Origin: Chrysomallon squamiferum
Lineage: Eukaryota > Mollusca > Gastropoda > Neomphalida > Peltospiridae
Assembly (NCBI GenBank): GCA_012295275.1
Contig: CM022671.1
Location: 11,835,678 to 11,899,677, forward strand
Length of the DNA stretch: 64,000 nt
Direction: 5' to 3'
Below, piece by piece: positions 54,301-62,400 of the stretch. The notes beneath the pieces are model-generated. The model was not told the DNA's origin and did no database searches. It saw nothing but the letters and a program-made list of their open reading frames with translations. The first letter of the stretch is position 1. Every line of letters begins with the position of its first letter. Made by a program: the position numbers and the translations under genes.

Positions 54301-57300
54301 AACTCACGCCATGTATCTACTTAATTCACCTAAAAAACAGTCTCACTAAATGACAGCTATGACCATCCTTGAGATTAAAAATAACAATGCTTATAAATCA
54401 CTTAATTCAATAATAAAAAATTGAAAAAACTAAAAAAAAACTAAATAAATAAAAATATTTTAGTTTCCTAGAGTGTATTAAAAAGTCCAATTAGGGATAA
54501 CTGTTTAACATTTATATTTTTAATTATTGTAAAATGACAGACCACAGTGAATATATCAAAATTAATGTTAATAGTTTTAAACTGTATTTTTAGATTTATT
54601 AATTCATGACACTTGTACTTGCTTTCACCCAAACAAGTATCAGATATAAAAAAAAAAAATTAAAAAAATTAATCTGTATTTGTATTTGTAACTTAAATTC
54701 TGAAATTTTACATTTTAAATATAATATATATATATTTTTTTAAATAACATTTTTGCACCCTTTTACTTGAATAATAAATTTTATATATCATCTTTACTTA
54801 AACTAATAAAGTATGATCTTTTTAATTTATATTTAAGATTGTGAGTTAAAATTATGTAATTTCTCTTTTTTCTTTTTCCATTCCTTCTTTATTTTATTTA
54901 TTTATTAGTTTTGTACTTGATGCATATCATTAATTGTCCATTACAGTATGACAGTACTTTAATAATCTATGGACCATTCTAATTTTAAATCAAATCAAAA
55001 AGACTTGTTTTAATTAAATTTAAAAAAAAAAGAAGTAAATTTAATAATTTACTGAATAATACAAATGACTGATCTTAGAAGTTAAAAACAAACATTAAAA
55101 AAATAATAATAAAAATGGACACAATAATCATAAACAACTAATAAATTACAATTCCCCCTCTTCTCTCTGACTGTGGTGATTGTCAAGGGGACTGGTGACT
55201 GAAGTAACAATGATCCCAACAACTATTTAGTCATAAAACTGATGCAGTGTTCAATAAAGGCTGGAGAAAGTGATAATTACAACTACAACCTCTAGAGGAA
55301 TTGACAATTTCTTTCTGATTGCAGTTTCTAAAATTTCTTGTCGCTTAACAATATCAGAGTGAAGCCTGAATCAATTGTTTTGGCACTCGTCATGCTGTAA
55401 TCATTTTCCTCAATCAAGTAAATTGATTCCAGATTCAGAAGCTGGCCCCCAGGTAACATTTTTCTTTTCCGAAGAGAATATTTTGATAGGTTTTAATTGA
55501 ATGATACACAAGCAGTGGCTAGTGTATGCTCCAAGCAGTGACTAGTGTATGCTCCAAGCTCTATTTTCTCTAACTGCTGCCCATAATGGATGAACTGAAA
55601 GAAATTGTCAGACTGCACCAGCAGCACTTGTAGATACATCATTATATAAAGTCAACTGAACAACTGTTTAAACACACACTAGTGTATTCAAACACAGACA
55701 CAAACGGACACCACACACATCACACAAACACAACAAAATCATGCATGCACATATAACCACAAACACACAGTTGCTTATACACATACATTCACACACTCAT
55801 TGACCCAACCACACACAATGCAGTCTTTACATCCAAATTAAAGGAAAATAAAATTTTAAATGTATTCATTTGGTAAGTTGTCAAGTCATAAGAATTAAAA
55901 AAATGCTGCTGTGCTGCAATTACTGAAATGTTTTGTGTATATTATAATCATAGATGTCAAAAAAGTAATTAAGCACACTTAGTAATAATTTTTGATTGTC
56001 AGTTTAAACTTGCTTCCACTAGATCTCACTCATAAGTTTTTTGTTTGCTTTTGTATTTCTTTTCTTTTTTTTTTAACTTTAAATTTTGGTAATTTATTAT
56101 ATTTCATTGTGATCTATTTCTCACTGAATAAAACTCATCTTAAACTTATTGATACTTACTTTTTAAAATAAATAGTCAATGTGAATAATAACAATAATTT
56201 TGTTCTTCAACAAAACCAAACCTCTGTAATTTATAAGAATAGTTACATCATAAAAGACCTAAGAGAATAGTTACTGCCCTTGGATTACTAAAAACATTTC
56301 TCAACAATTTCAAGTTCTTGACTAAATACATTTAAATTTGCAAATAAGAAATTCAAAGATAATTAACCTAACTATCAGATACATTTTATATTAAAAAAAT
56401 TAAATATGTTTGGTATGAAGATTATAATTTATGCCAGAAATATATTTTATGATTTTGTGTTAGTAATGTAACATTTTACAAGTTGATAGTCACATAATTT
56501 AATATTATGACTTTTTGCAACAACATTGTCTAATAAAGTAACCTTTCACATGATTTAGTATACAACTCTACATGATACTATCACATACTTTAGTATGTAA
56601 CTCTACATATTATCACGATTTTGAATGTAACTCTCTATATATTATTACAGGTTTTAGAATGTAATGCTCTACATGATACTATCACATGATTTAGTATGTA
56701 ACTCTCTACATGATGCTATGACATGATTTAGTATGTAATTCTCTACGATACTATGACATGGTTTTGAATGTAATTCTCTACATGATACTATGACATGGTT
56801 TTGGATGTAATTCTCTACATGATACTATGACATGGTTTTGAATGTAACTCTACATGATACTATGACATGGTTTTGAATGTAATTCTCTACATGATACTAT
56901 GACATGATTTTGAATGTAATTCTCTACATGATACTATGACATGATTTAGTATGTAATTTTCTACATGATACTATGACATGGTTTTGAAATGTAACTCTAC
57001 ATGATACTATGACATGGTTTTGAATGTAATTCTCTACATGATACTATGACATGATTTTGAATGTAATTCTCTACATGATACTATGACATGATTTTGAATG
57101 TAATTCTCTACATGATACTATGACATGATTTTGAATGCAACTCTACATGATACTATGACATGATTTTGAATGCAACTCTACATATGATCACATGATTTTG
57201 AATGCAACTCTCTGCATGATATTATCGCATGAAATATTATGTAAATCTACATGATGGTACTATCACTTTAACTTTCTACACACTATCACATGATTTAGTT

Positions 57301-58584
57301 TTAATATGTAATCTTCTACAGTTATTATCACGTCATTTAATTTGAATAAGTAAATTTCTACATACTGTTACTATCATCTGATTTAACATTAACTTTCTAC
57401 ATACTGTTACTATCGTCTGATTTAACATTAACTTTCTACATACTGTTACTATCATCTGATTTAACATTAACTTTCTACATGCTGTTACTATCACATGATT
57501 TAATATTAACTTTCTACATGCTGGTACTATCACATGATTTAATTTTAATATGTAATCTTCTACACAGTGACTATCACGTGATTTAATTTTAATATGTAAC
57601 TTTCTACATGCTGGTACTATCATGTGATTTAATATTAACTTTCTACATGCTGGTACTATTACATGATTTAACATTAACTTTCTACATGCTGGTACTATTA
57701 CATGATTTAATTTTAATATGTAACTTTCTACATACTGTTACTATCATGTGATTTAATATTAACTTTCTACATGCTGTTACTATCACATGATTTAATTTTA
57801 ATATGTAACCATCTACACACTGTTACTATCATGTGATTTAATATTAACTTTCTATACACTGATACTATCACATGATTTAATTTTAATATGTAACCATCTA
57901 CACACTGTTACTATCATGTGATTTAATTTTAATACAATGATACTATTACATGATTCAACATGTTGATACTATTGCATAACTTAAAAGTGTAATACTTCTA
58001 TGATGAACTGATACTTTCATGTAACAACTTTACACTTTCTACAAGCTGGTGATACATCTTACAAAAGATAATTTTAGGATGTAGCAGTTGCCAGACAGGT
58101 CTAATAAGAAAAGCCCACATTTCAGTAATCAATGTTTCTGTTTCACTGCTGAGTTAGCTATTAAACAAGCAGCCTATTGTTAACTTGCCATTCGCTGTGT
58201 CAACAATGAGTTCTGCCGATCACCGATGAACATATCAATTTGTATAGCCCAGATTTACCAACTATGAGTTGACGATCATTGATTTTTAGGGACAAGGAAT
58301 TTCTTACTGTGCGATACAATTCTTGATCAATATTTGTAACAGCAAACAACAGCATTAATGTCTTCTTTGTATCACAAAACAAACTACAGCCTACAGCAGA
58401 CAAACATACAGGAAATTGTCTGTTACACGTGAAGCTGATCACTTTGCAAAACAACCAGTTAAACAAGATGGAATGATTTTTCAACATTGTTAATTAACAG
58501 TTCTGATGCAGATTACAAAACCTGAAAGTCAACTAACATCCCCAAGCTCATTTTAAGAATGCTTACTATACATGTGTTTGTGTG

Positions 58585-58631
<47 letters not shown>

Positions 58632-59441
58632 ATGTGTATGTGTGCATGTGTATGTGTATGATGAATACACACACACATACACACATAAATATATATATGT
58701 GTGTGTGTATATGTATATAAAATGTGTGAATGCAAGTGCATATGTACACACTATATATTTAATTATGTGGGTCATTTATGGCATGTGTACATCTGCATGT
58801 GTGTGTGTTTTTGCACAAAGTATTTATAAATATATATCCATGGCATTACATTATTATCTGAAATCTATTGTCTTTTGTAATTGCTTATGAAAAGTTCTTA
58901 TGAAGGGGATTATGAAAGTTTTTATTTACTGCTAGGTTTTATTAATGAAAAAGTTAATCTAGCTAAATATTTTAAAACTTCATCACGCTTATTATATTTC
59001 TGTCTAACTTAAACAATGATGCAAGCATGAGTCATAAATCAAAGTATACATATGTGTGAATAAAATATTAAGAACAAAGATTTATTGGGGGAAAATAAAT
59101 GTTATTCAAGCAATTTCGTTTTTTATTGTATGCCTCACAACAAAAGCTTAAATAAATAAATAAATAAATAAATATATTTCTTTTTAAAACTTTAAAAAAA
59201 AAAAAAAAAATGTCTATAGATTCCTTTCATTAACAAAAGTAAACTATTCCTGAATACAATAATTTTAAATACCAAATCTAATTTGTAATGTAGCAAGTTT
59301 TAGAATTATGGCAAGGGGTATTTTAAAAACAGTCTGTTTATTCATCACCATCAAAAACTAATACACCACCTACCTCTGCTGTTGTTTCCAACTTTTCTTC
59401 ATATTCTTTAATCTTTTCTTTCAGCTGTTTGATTGTCACTT
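13885..59441 (-). CDS. CUX1 (CASP isoform): CASP, Golgi coiled-coil membrane protein (alternative product of the CUX locus; first exons beyond right edge)
   Basis: CASP is a C-tail-anchored golgin-like coiled-coil protein of Golgi membranes. It uses the same eight shared exons as CUX (38354-59441), then skips the CUT/homeodomain exons and continues with 20582-20718, 20065-20143, 19670-19767, 19244-19360, 15940-16026, 15590-15646, 14929-15009, 14347-14411 and 13885-13951 (stop TAA 13885-13887). This CASP-specific tail is about 262 residues. The last shared exon ends ACA-G (phase 1) and the first CASP exon begins CT, restoring an Ala codon and the sequence [14 protein letters not shown], which matches human RCAELQVRITEAV. 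Hallmarks are [69 protein letters not shown] and LYKLAHTES. Use of this splice form is inferred from exon content and phase. Confidence 0.93.
14079..14116. repeat. (CA)n microsatellite in a CASP intron
   Basis: Nineteen CA units between CASP exons 13885-13951 and 14347-14411. A second (CA)n run of about 15 units lies at 14644-14674 in the next intron. Confidence 0.93.
16203..19179. repeat. 51-base minisatellite, about 58 copies, in a CASP intron
   Basis: The array fills most of the intron between CASP exons 15940-16026 and 19244-19360. A typical plus-strand unit contains CAGCTGCAGACAGGCCTGTG, then TAAGACAGCTGTGTATAAAA and CTGAACACACT. Adjacent copies are 51 bases apart (for example from 16441 to 16492). 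Units differ by point changes (TATAAAACTG versus AGAAATCTG, ACACACTCAG versus ACATCTTCAG), and some are shortened, as around 17041-17085 and 17215-17235. Because 51 is a multiple of three and the unit lacks stops in several frames, open frames of up to 490 codons run through it on both strands. These translate to 17-residue repeats with no recognised domain. I regard them as non-coding. Confidence 0.96.
19244..20718 (-). CDS. CUX1 (CASP isoform): CASP-specific coiled-coil exons (four)
   Basis: Exons 20582-20718, 20065-20143, 19670-19767 and 19244-19360. They encode [20 protein letters not shown], a Gly/Pro/Ser-rich hinge ([15 protein letters not shown]), [20 protein letters not shown] and [20 protein letters not shown] ending FLQSYPSQ. 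Human CASP has the same order (LIARLEQDLSIIQS, IISSQRERFRARNQELE, ELDSLRADNIKLFEKIKFLQ). The donor of 20065-20143 (AAG followed by GTCATT) is weak, but phase and homology hold. Confidence 0.92.
20719..29622 (-). other. 8.9-kb gap: CUX 3' UTR plus intron before the CASP module
   Basis: No coding exon is recognisable between the CUX stop codon and the first CASP exon. The part next to 29622 must include the CUX 3' UTR. Its extent is unknown because AATAAA hexamers are too frequent in this AT-rich DNA to choose one. Contents are AT-rich DNA, homopolymer runs (for example 24024-24170), short AAT runs (24298-24328, 26045-26063) and the degenerate 37-base repeat at 21320-21560. A less AT-rich stretch lies at 28390-28510. 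Confidence 0.6.
21320..21560. repeat. Diverged tandem repeat, unit about 37 bases
   Basis: Seven copies of a degenerate unit with core CTGAATAAATCTGTGACA followed by CCATTTTAA. The CCATTT element recurs at 21335, 21373, 21408, 21446, 21482, 21520 and 21554, a spacing of 34-38 bases. It lies between the CUX stop and the first CASP exon. Confidence 0.75.
29623..30575 (-). CDS. CUX1: CUX terminal exon: Cut-class homeodomain and acidic C-terminus
   Basis: The homeodomain is at about 30337-30516: [20 protein letters not shown], with helix 3 [18 protein letters not shown]. His follows Phe-Asn-adjacent positions in the WFHN motif, which is typical of Cut-class homeodomains. Downstream are a VKSE motif (30283-30294), long acidic Ser/Glu/Asp-rich stretches, a basic NKRKRS patch suited to nuclear import, and a conserved end: [19 protein letters not shown] and the terminal DEDWEF. 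Human CUX1 ends similarly (IHRLEKAA ... EWEF), so the stop at 29623-29625 is the natural one. Confidence 0.96.
29623..59441 (-). CDS. CUX1: CUX/Cut homeobox transcription factor (CUX isoform of composite CUX/CASP locus; first exons beyond right edge)
   Basis: Cut-class transcription factor: three CUT domains plus a homeodomain bind DNA in the nucleus. Exons 5' to 3': shared 59374-59441, 53002-53134, 50054-50120, 43601-43649, 42742-42912, 39793-39867, 39066-39172, 38354-38496; then CUX-specific 36319-36885 (CUT1), 35917-36032, 34475-35573 (CUT2), 33598-34029 (CUT3) and 29623-30575 (homeodomain, stop TAA at 29623-29625). Phase is continuous throughout, giving about 1,326 residues in the window. 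The human protein has roughly 110-130 residues before the first exon seen here, so only the N-terminal end is missing. The acidic C-terminus ends DEDWEF, like human EPIEWEF. The symbol follows vertebrate usage; in an invertebrate this would be the single cut/Cux orthologue. Confidence 0.95.
30576..33597 (-). other. CUX intron between CUT3 and homeodomain exons
   Basis: A 3.0-kb AT-rich intron without visible exons or repeats longer than simple runs. A less AT-rich patch at about 32700-32890 is the only stretch that stands out. Confidence 0.7.
33598..34029 (-). CDS. CUX1: CUX exon with CUT domain 3
   Basis: CUT repeat 3 spans about 33600-33850: [40 protein letters not shown] and [20 protein letters not shown]. 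It is preceded by MTSEINTLG, matching human MSPELDTYG. In CUX proteins CUT3 works with the homeodomain to bind ATCGAT-like sites. The exon ends MK before the homeodomain exon, joined in phase 1. Confidence 0.95.
34475..35573 (-). CDS. CUX1: CUX exon with IYQQE motifs, CtBP-type motif and CUT domain 2
   Basis: A 1,099-base exon. Its first part holds three related short motifs, [23 protein letters not shown] and [11 protein letters not shown]. Then come an IKSE motif (35160-35171), a short Asn run, and PIDLS at 35073-35087, which fits the PxDLS motif recognised by the corepressor CtBP. CUT repeat 2 lies at about 34550-34775: [40 protein letters not shown] and [13 protein letters not shown]. The last two blocks are almost identical to human CUT2. 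The exon ends in phase 1. Confidence 0.95.
35917..36032 (-). CDS. CUX1: CUX linker exon between CUT1 and CUT2
   Basis: A 116-base exon encodes [18 protein letters not shown] followed by [15 protein letters not shown]. It corresponds to the short helical motif of human CUX1 reading AIKSILEQAKRELQVQK. It includes a VKSE motif (35998-36009) that fits the SUMO acceptor consensus. Function of the helix is not established from sequence. Confidence 0.88.
36319..36885 (-). CDS. CUX1: CUX exon with CUT domain 1
   Basis: This first CUX-specific exon opens with a Ser/Pro-rich, probably disordered segment and ends in CUT repeat 1 at about 36330-36559. The repeat reads [40 protein letters not shown] and [11 protein letters not shown]. 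The signature LGLSQG(S/T)VS followed by (A/S)(R/K)PK-W is diagnostic of CUT domains. In CUX proteins CUT1 and CUT2 bind DNA together with fast kinetics (family knowledge). The exon starts with GG after a CAG acceptor, completing a Gly codon with the shared exon, and ends in phase 1. Confidence 0.95.
36886..38353 (-). other. Intron between last shared exon and CUT1 exon
   Basis: A 1.47-kb intron at the branch point of the two splice programmes: CUX retains the exon at its left end, CASP skips it. It contains a less AT-rich segment at about 37900-38200 with an ATCAAT site near 38017. No exon seen. Confidence 0.65.
38354..59441 (-). CDS. CUX1: Shared N-terminal coiled-coil exons of CUX and CASP
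   Basis: Eight exons encode about 271 residues of nearly continuous coiled coil: [18 protein letters not shown] (59374-59441), [20 protein letters not shown] (53002-53134), [19 protein letters not shown] (50054-50120), [16 protein letters not shown] (43601-43649), [20 protein letters not shown] (42742-42912), [19 protein letters not shown] (39793-39867), [19 protein letters not shown] (39066-39172) and [17 protein letters not shown] ending in SDIT (38354-38496). Each has a direct human CUX1 counterpart in the same order (for example [32 protein letters not shown] and LEVLLLEKNRSLQSEN). The last exon ends in phase 1 and can splice to either 3' module. Introns are long, up to 6.4 kb. Confidence 0.94.
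38922..38990. repeat. ATAG/ACAG tetranucleotide repeat
   Basis: Imperfect ATAG and ACAG units in the intron just 3' (lower coordinate) of shared exon 39066-39172. Confidence 0.85.
39868..42741 (-). other. 2.9-kb shared-region intron with ATCAAT-rich island
   Basis: No exon seen. The stretch 40381-40600 has ATCAAT at 40381, 40422, 40435, 40439, 40458, 40558 and 40575, plus CCAAT near 40583. Further ATCAAT copies occur at 41151, 41258, 41285, 41399 and 41484. See the matching finding for interpretation. Confidence 0.6.
43650..50053 (-). other. 6.4-kb shared-region intron with candidate regulatory islands
   Basis: Largest fully visible intron. No exon seen. Two stretches are less AT-rich and less repetitive than their surroundings: 46740-47200 and 48180-48440, the latter with five ATTGAT/ATCAAT sites. 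The remainder is AT-rich with short homopolymers and a (GAAA)n run at 49556-49575. Confidence 0.6.
50121..53001 (-). other. 2.9-kb shared-region intron
   Basis: AT-rich, with a C9 run near 50675, short (AT)n runs near 51057 and 51372, and a CA-rich stretch near 51085. No exon or larger repeat was seen. Confidence 0.6.
56545..57240. repeat. Tandem array with a unit of about 37 bases in a CUX intron
   Basis: Repeated blocks of TCTCTACATGATACTATGAC followed by ATG(G/A)TTTTGAATGTAAT, with period 37 where measured (56761 to 56798) and some shorter units. It lies in the shared-exon intron between 53134 and 59374. Confidence 0.9.
57250..57960. repeat. Tandem array with a unit of about 39 bases, related to the adjacent array
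   Basis: Repeated CATACTGTTACTATCATCTG followed by ATTTAACATTAACTTTCTA, period 39 (57361 to 57400). Longer copies insert TTTTAATATGTAAC. It shares the TCTACATG...ACTAT...CATGATTT scaffold with the array to its left, suggesting common descent. The open frame at 57333-57674 is a product of the array. Confidence 0.88.
58573..58690. repeat. (GT)n microsatellite with flanking mixed GT/CA tracts
   Basis: About 30 GT units followed by GTATGTGCATGT variants and then a CA-rich tract, so the two halves could pair as an imperfect hairpin. Open frames here read only as His-Thr or Cys-Val runs and are not genes. Confidence 0.92.
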
Positions 59442-62400
59442 CTGAAAAAAAGAAAACAAAGAGTTTAATTAGAACACAAAAAAAAGAACATCTATCTATA
59501 AAAAGATATTAGTTTAGCCGTGGGCAGAACAGTACCCAAGTCTACCTGAAAATGACGCAAGGTTGTTATTTGAAACTTACTTTTAAAAGTCTATTTTACT
59601 GATATAGAAAAATATTAATCATCATTCACCTTGTTCTTTGAAAAATATGCTTCATGAACTAAATATCCATCAAATAACTGATAACTAATATAATTTACTG
59701 ATAATTGTATCATATCCATAAAATGATTTTTCTTCTTTTCTTGTTTCCTTTTTAATGCCAGGCTGAAAAATTTATCAAACAAAAGAAAAGCCATGTTATT
59801 AACAGGAGAAAATCTATGTTAAAATCAGTTTGAATGTGAATACAGCATGTGATTGAGCAGCATATAGATTGATTTCATATATTCAAGAACCCAGTGACTT
59901 GTATCTTGCTCAAACACTGTCGTATTGACAGCTTCAAAGTTTGGTGTTGCATTGAATTCCAATATATGTCTGTTACATGTCAGTATGCATTTTCATTACC
60001 CAATACTTTAAAAGCAATTTTCAAGAATAAAACTATGTTGTTGAAAAATTCTATATTACAGTAAAAAAAAATGACAGAAATCTTGTAATGATTATTTCAT
60101 TTAAAATTGTTTATAATATACAGTGCAGTATATGAAGATACAAAAATAAATGTGGTCATTGAGGTGTGGGTGAAGTAATTTCACATTAGCACCATTGTAA
60201 TTTGAATATTTATTGCTAATACAAAACATATTCATTGACAAACACATAAAATGAACAGTTATTGTAAATATGTGAAATAACTAACATACTAATTTTTATT
60301 TTACCACAATTTCATACCCTTCTCATTTTGTTTATATCTTTTTCTTTTTTTTTACATTTCATATGACATAAAACTGTAAATTTAGATGTACAAAACAGTA
60401 CACATTCAAAGACTTACATAGAAACCAATCATTGTTAAAATATTATGTCATGTTTATTACCAAAATTGATGTTTACCTAAGAAGGTTCAACAGATCTCTA
60501 TTGATATCTTTATGTCACTTTGCAAATTCTTCTGACAAAAATCCAATTGAAAACCTGGACACACCTGGGGCATGCAAACAGAGTTTTTATTGTGAAAAAT
60601 AAATAGGACAATATTGCCAATATTGTTTTATCACTGAAAAGTATTGATAGATGAAAGATACAAAATTTTGTATTTATAAGCAAACATGGAAGATGTGAGA
60701 CTTTTAGAGGATTCATGATGTTCTGTTTGACAAGTGTTATGCATACTGAACTTTCACAAAATAAGATTTCTTACAAAATTTCCATTCACTTTGTTTAATA
60801 TGATTACTTTTAATACTAATAACTGCATCCATTTTAATTTAAAATAAGTAGTAAGAACAGTACATTTTTTCATTCTTTTATTTCTGTATGAAATATGATG
60901 CCTTTGGAAAACAATATTAAAGAAATCACTTAATTCATTTTAATGAAATCAGTTCAGTAAGTCAGTATACATTGTTAAAAGCTGAACATGTATTTTTCAT
61001 CAAATGGTAGTCATTTTTTTTGTTTTTATAAAATATATATAAACAAAATTAGCATAATTATCAGTTATCACACACGTTAATGTGAATTACTGAGGCAGAG
61101 ATTTTCTATGTATTTATTTACAAATATAAATGTACTAAATATATAAATATTAACTGCACAATCATTCAAACCCCTTGATACCATGCATTTGTTCAAATCT
61201 TCAGAAAATACAGCAGAGCTATATCCACTCCAGGTGCAGATGTGTTTCATTACTCGAGTTCAACTTTATTACTTGTAATTAAATAAACTATTTTTTAACA
61301 AGCTTCTATCATTGTTATTTTGAGACTGGCACCAATTGAGTCTTGTAATACCAAAGTATACAAAGTGATAACAATACACACTGTGTACATATTTGATACA
61401 ACAACAACTGTTGAAATCTGAAATGGACAAGAAGTTGGTGAAGTCGATAAGCATGATTCAGTTGATGGCTACAAAAGTACGACAAATTTAAAACTGTTTG
61501 AATTGTCGTAACCTTTTGAGCTGAAATTCCAAACAAGGCTTGAAAGCTTCAATGTATGGCAACCAATGCAATCACTGGGTAAAGCTAAATTGCCTTTGCT
61601 GATCAAAGTGAAAATATTTGCTTTTGGGTGTGTGGCTTTTGCTTGATCTTTTGGACCATTTGCCAGTCAGGAGAAAGTTGCATAGATTTGGTGATGAAGA
61701 TACATACTACTATCTCCACACCAAATTAGCTGCCATCAATCCTGTGTATTGATAAATTGTTGCTGAGATGTTTCTTCCAACACCAAGTTCCCAACAACTG
61801 TCTCGTTGTCACGTAAATCTTTTGATATGAATGGATTAAGTTTTTAAAACAAATGGTCCAAATTTTAAACATAAGATTTCTTCCTGGTATCAGAACTATT
61901 AGCACATTTGTTTCTATAATGTTTGGCAAAAGCTTTCAAAGAAAGAAATCTTAAATACACATATTAATTTTTATTTAAATACTATATATTTTTTAAATAG
62001 CATTTTTTATTTTAAGACTGAAATAGTTCAATAATAAAAGGTTATTTAAAAAGTGAAACTAAAATAAAATTTTATATAAATGAGGAAAAAGTAATCTTAG
62101 AAATAAATTCAAATAAAGTGTTAATCTCCTAACAGCATGCAGCATCTGCTTATATACAATTATTTAAAAAAATTTCACCCCCCTCTCATTCTCTCTCTCT
62201 CACACATAAACACGACTAAGTTCATAATTTTATTATCTTCTTATGGATAATTAAATTCCTACACAAATGGTTGTCAAAACCATCTACATCCTGCCAGTGC
62301 AGTTATCTAACATGGCAGTACAGGTATCTAAGACTACAACACTGATAACATTATTAAGTAAAATATCCAGTCAAACAAGCAACATGTCAAACAGGAAAAT

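Larger units (their letters stand above)
53135..59373 (-). other. 6.2-kb shared-region intron with two tandem arrays
   Basis: No exon seen. It holds the 37-base and 39-base arrays (56545-57960), the (GT)n tract (58573-58690), a 24-base direct duplication at about 55513-55560, and three less AT-rich stretches (53640-54320, 55140-55640, 58080-58510) that carry ATCAAT/ATTGAT sites. Confidence 0.6.

Noticed and set aside
57333-57674. 113-codon open frame with [11 protein letters not shown] repeats
   Set aside because: The 39-base array has a period divisible by three, which keeps the frame open; intronic.
58513-58890. His-Thr and Cys-Val rich open frames
   Set aside because: Translations of the GT/CA microsatellite with no other support.
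61200-61930. Possible relic of a mobile element or retrocopy
   Set aside because: Composition is more mixed than its surroundings and short open frames exist on the minus strand, but I see no terminal repeats, target duplication, poly(A) tail or recognisable transposase or reverse-transcriptase motif.
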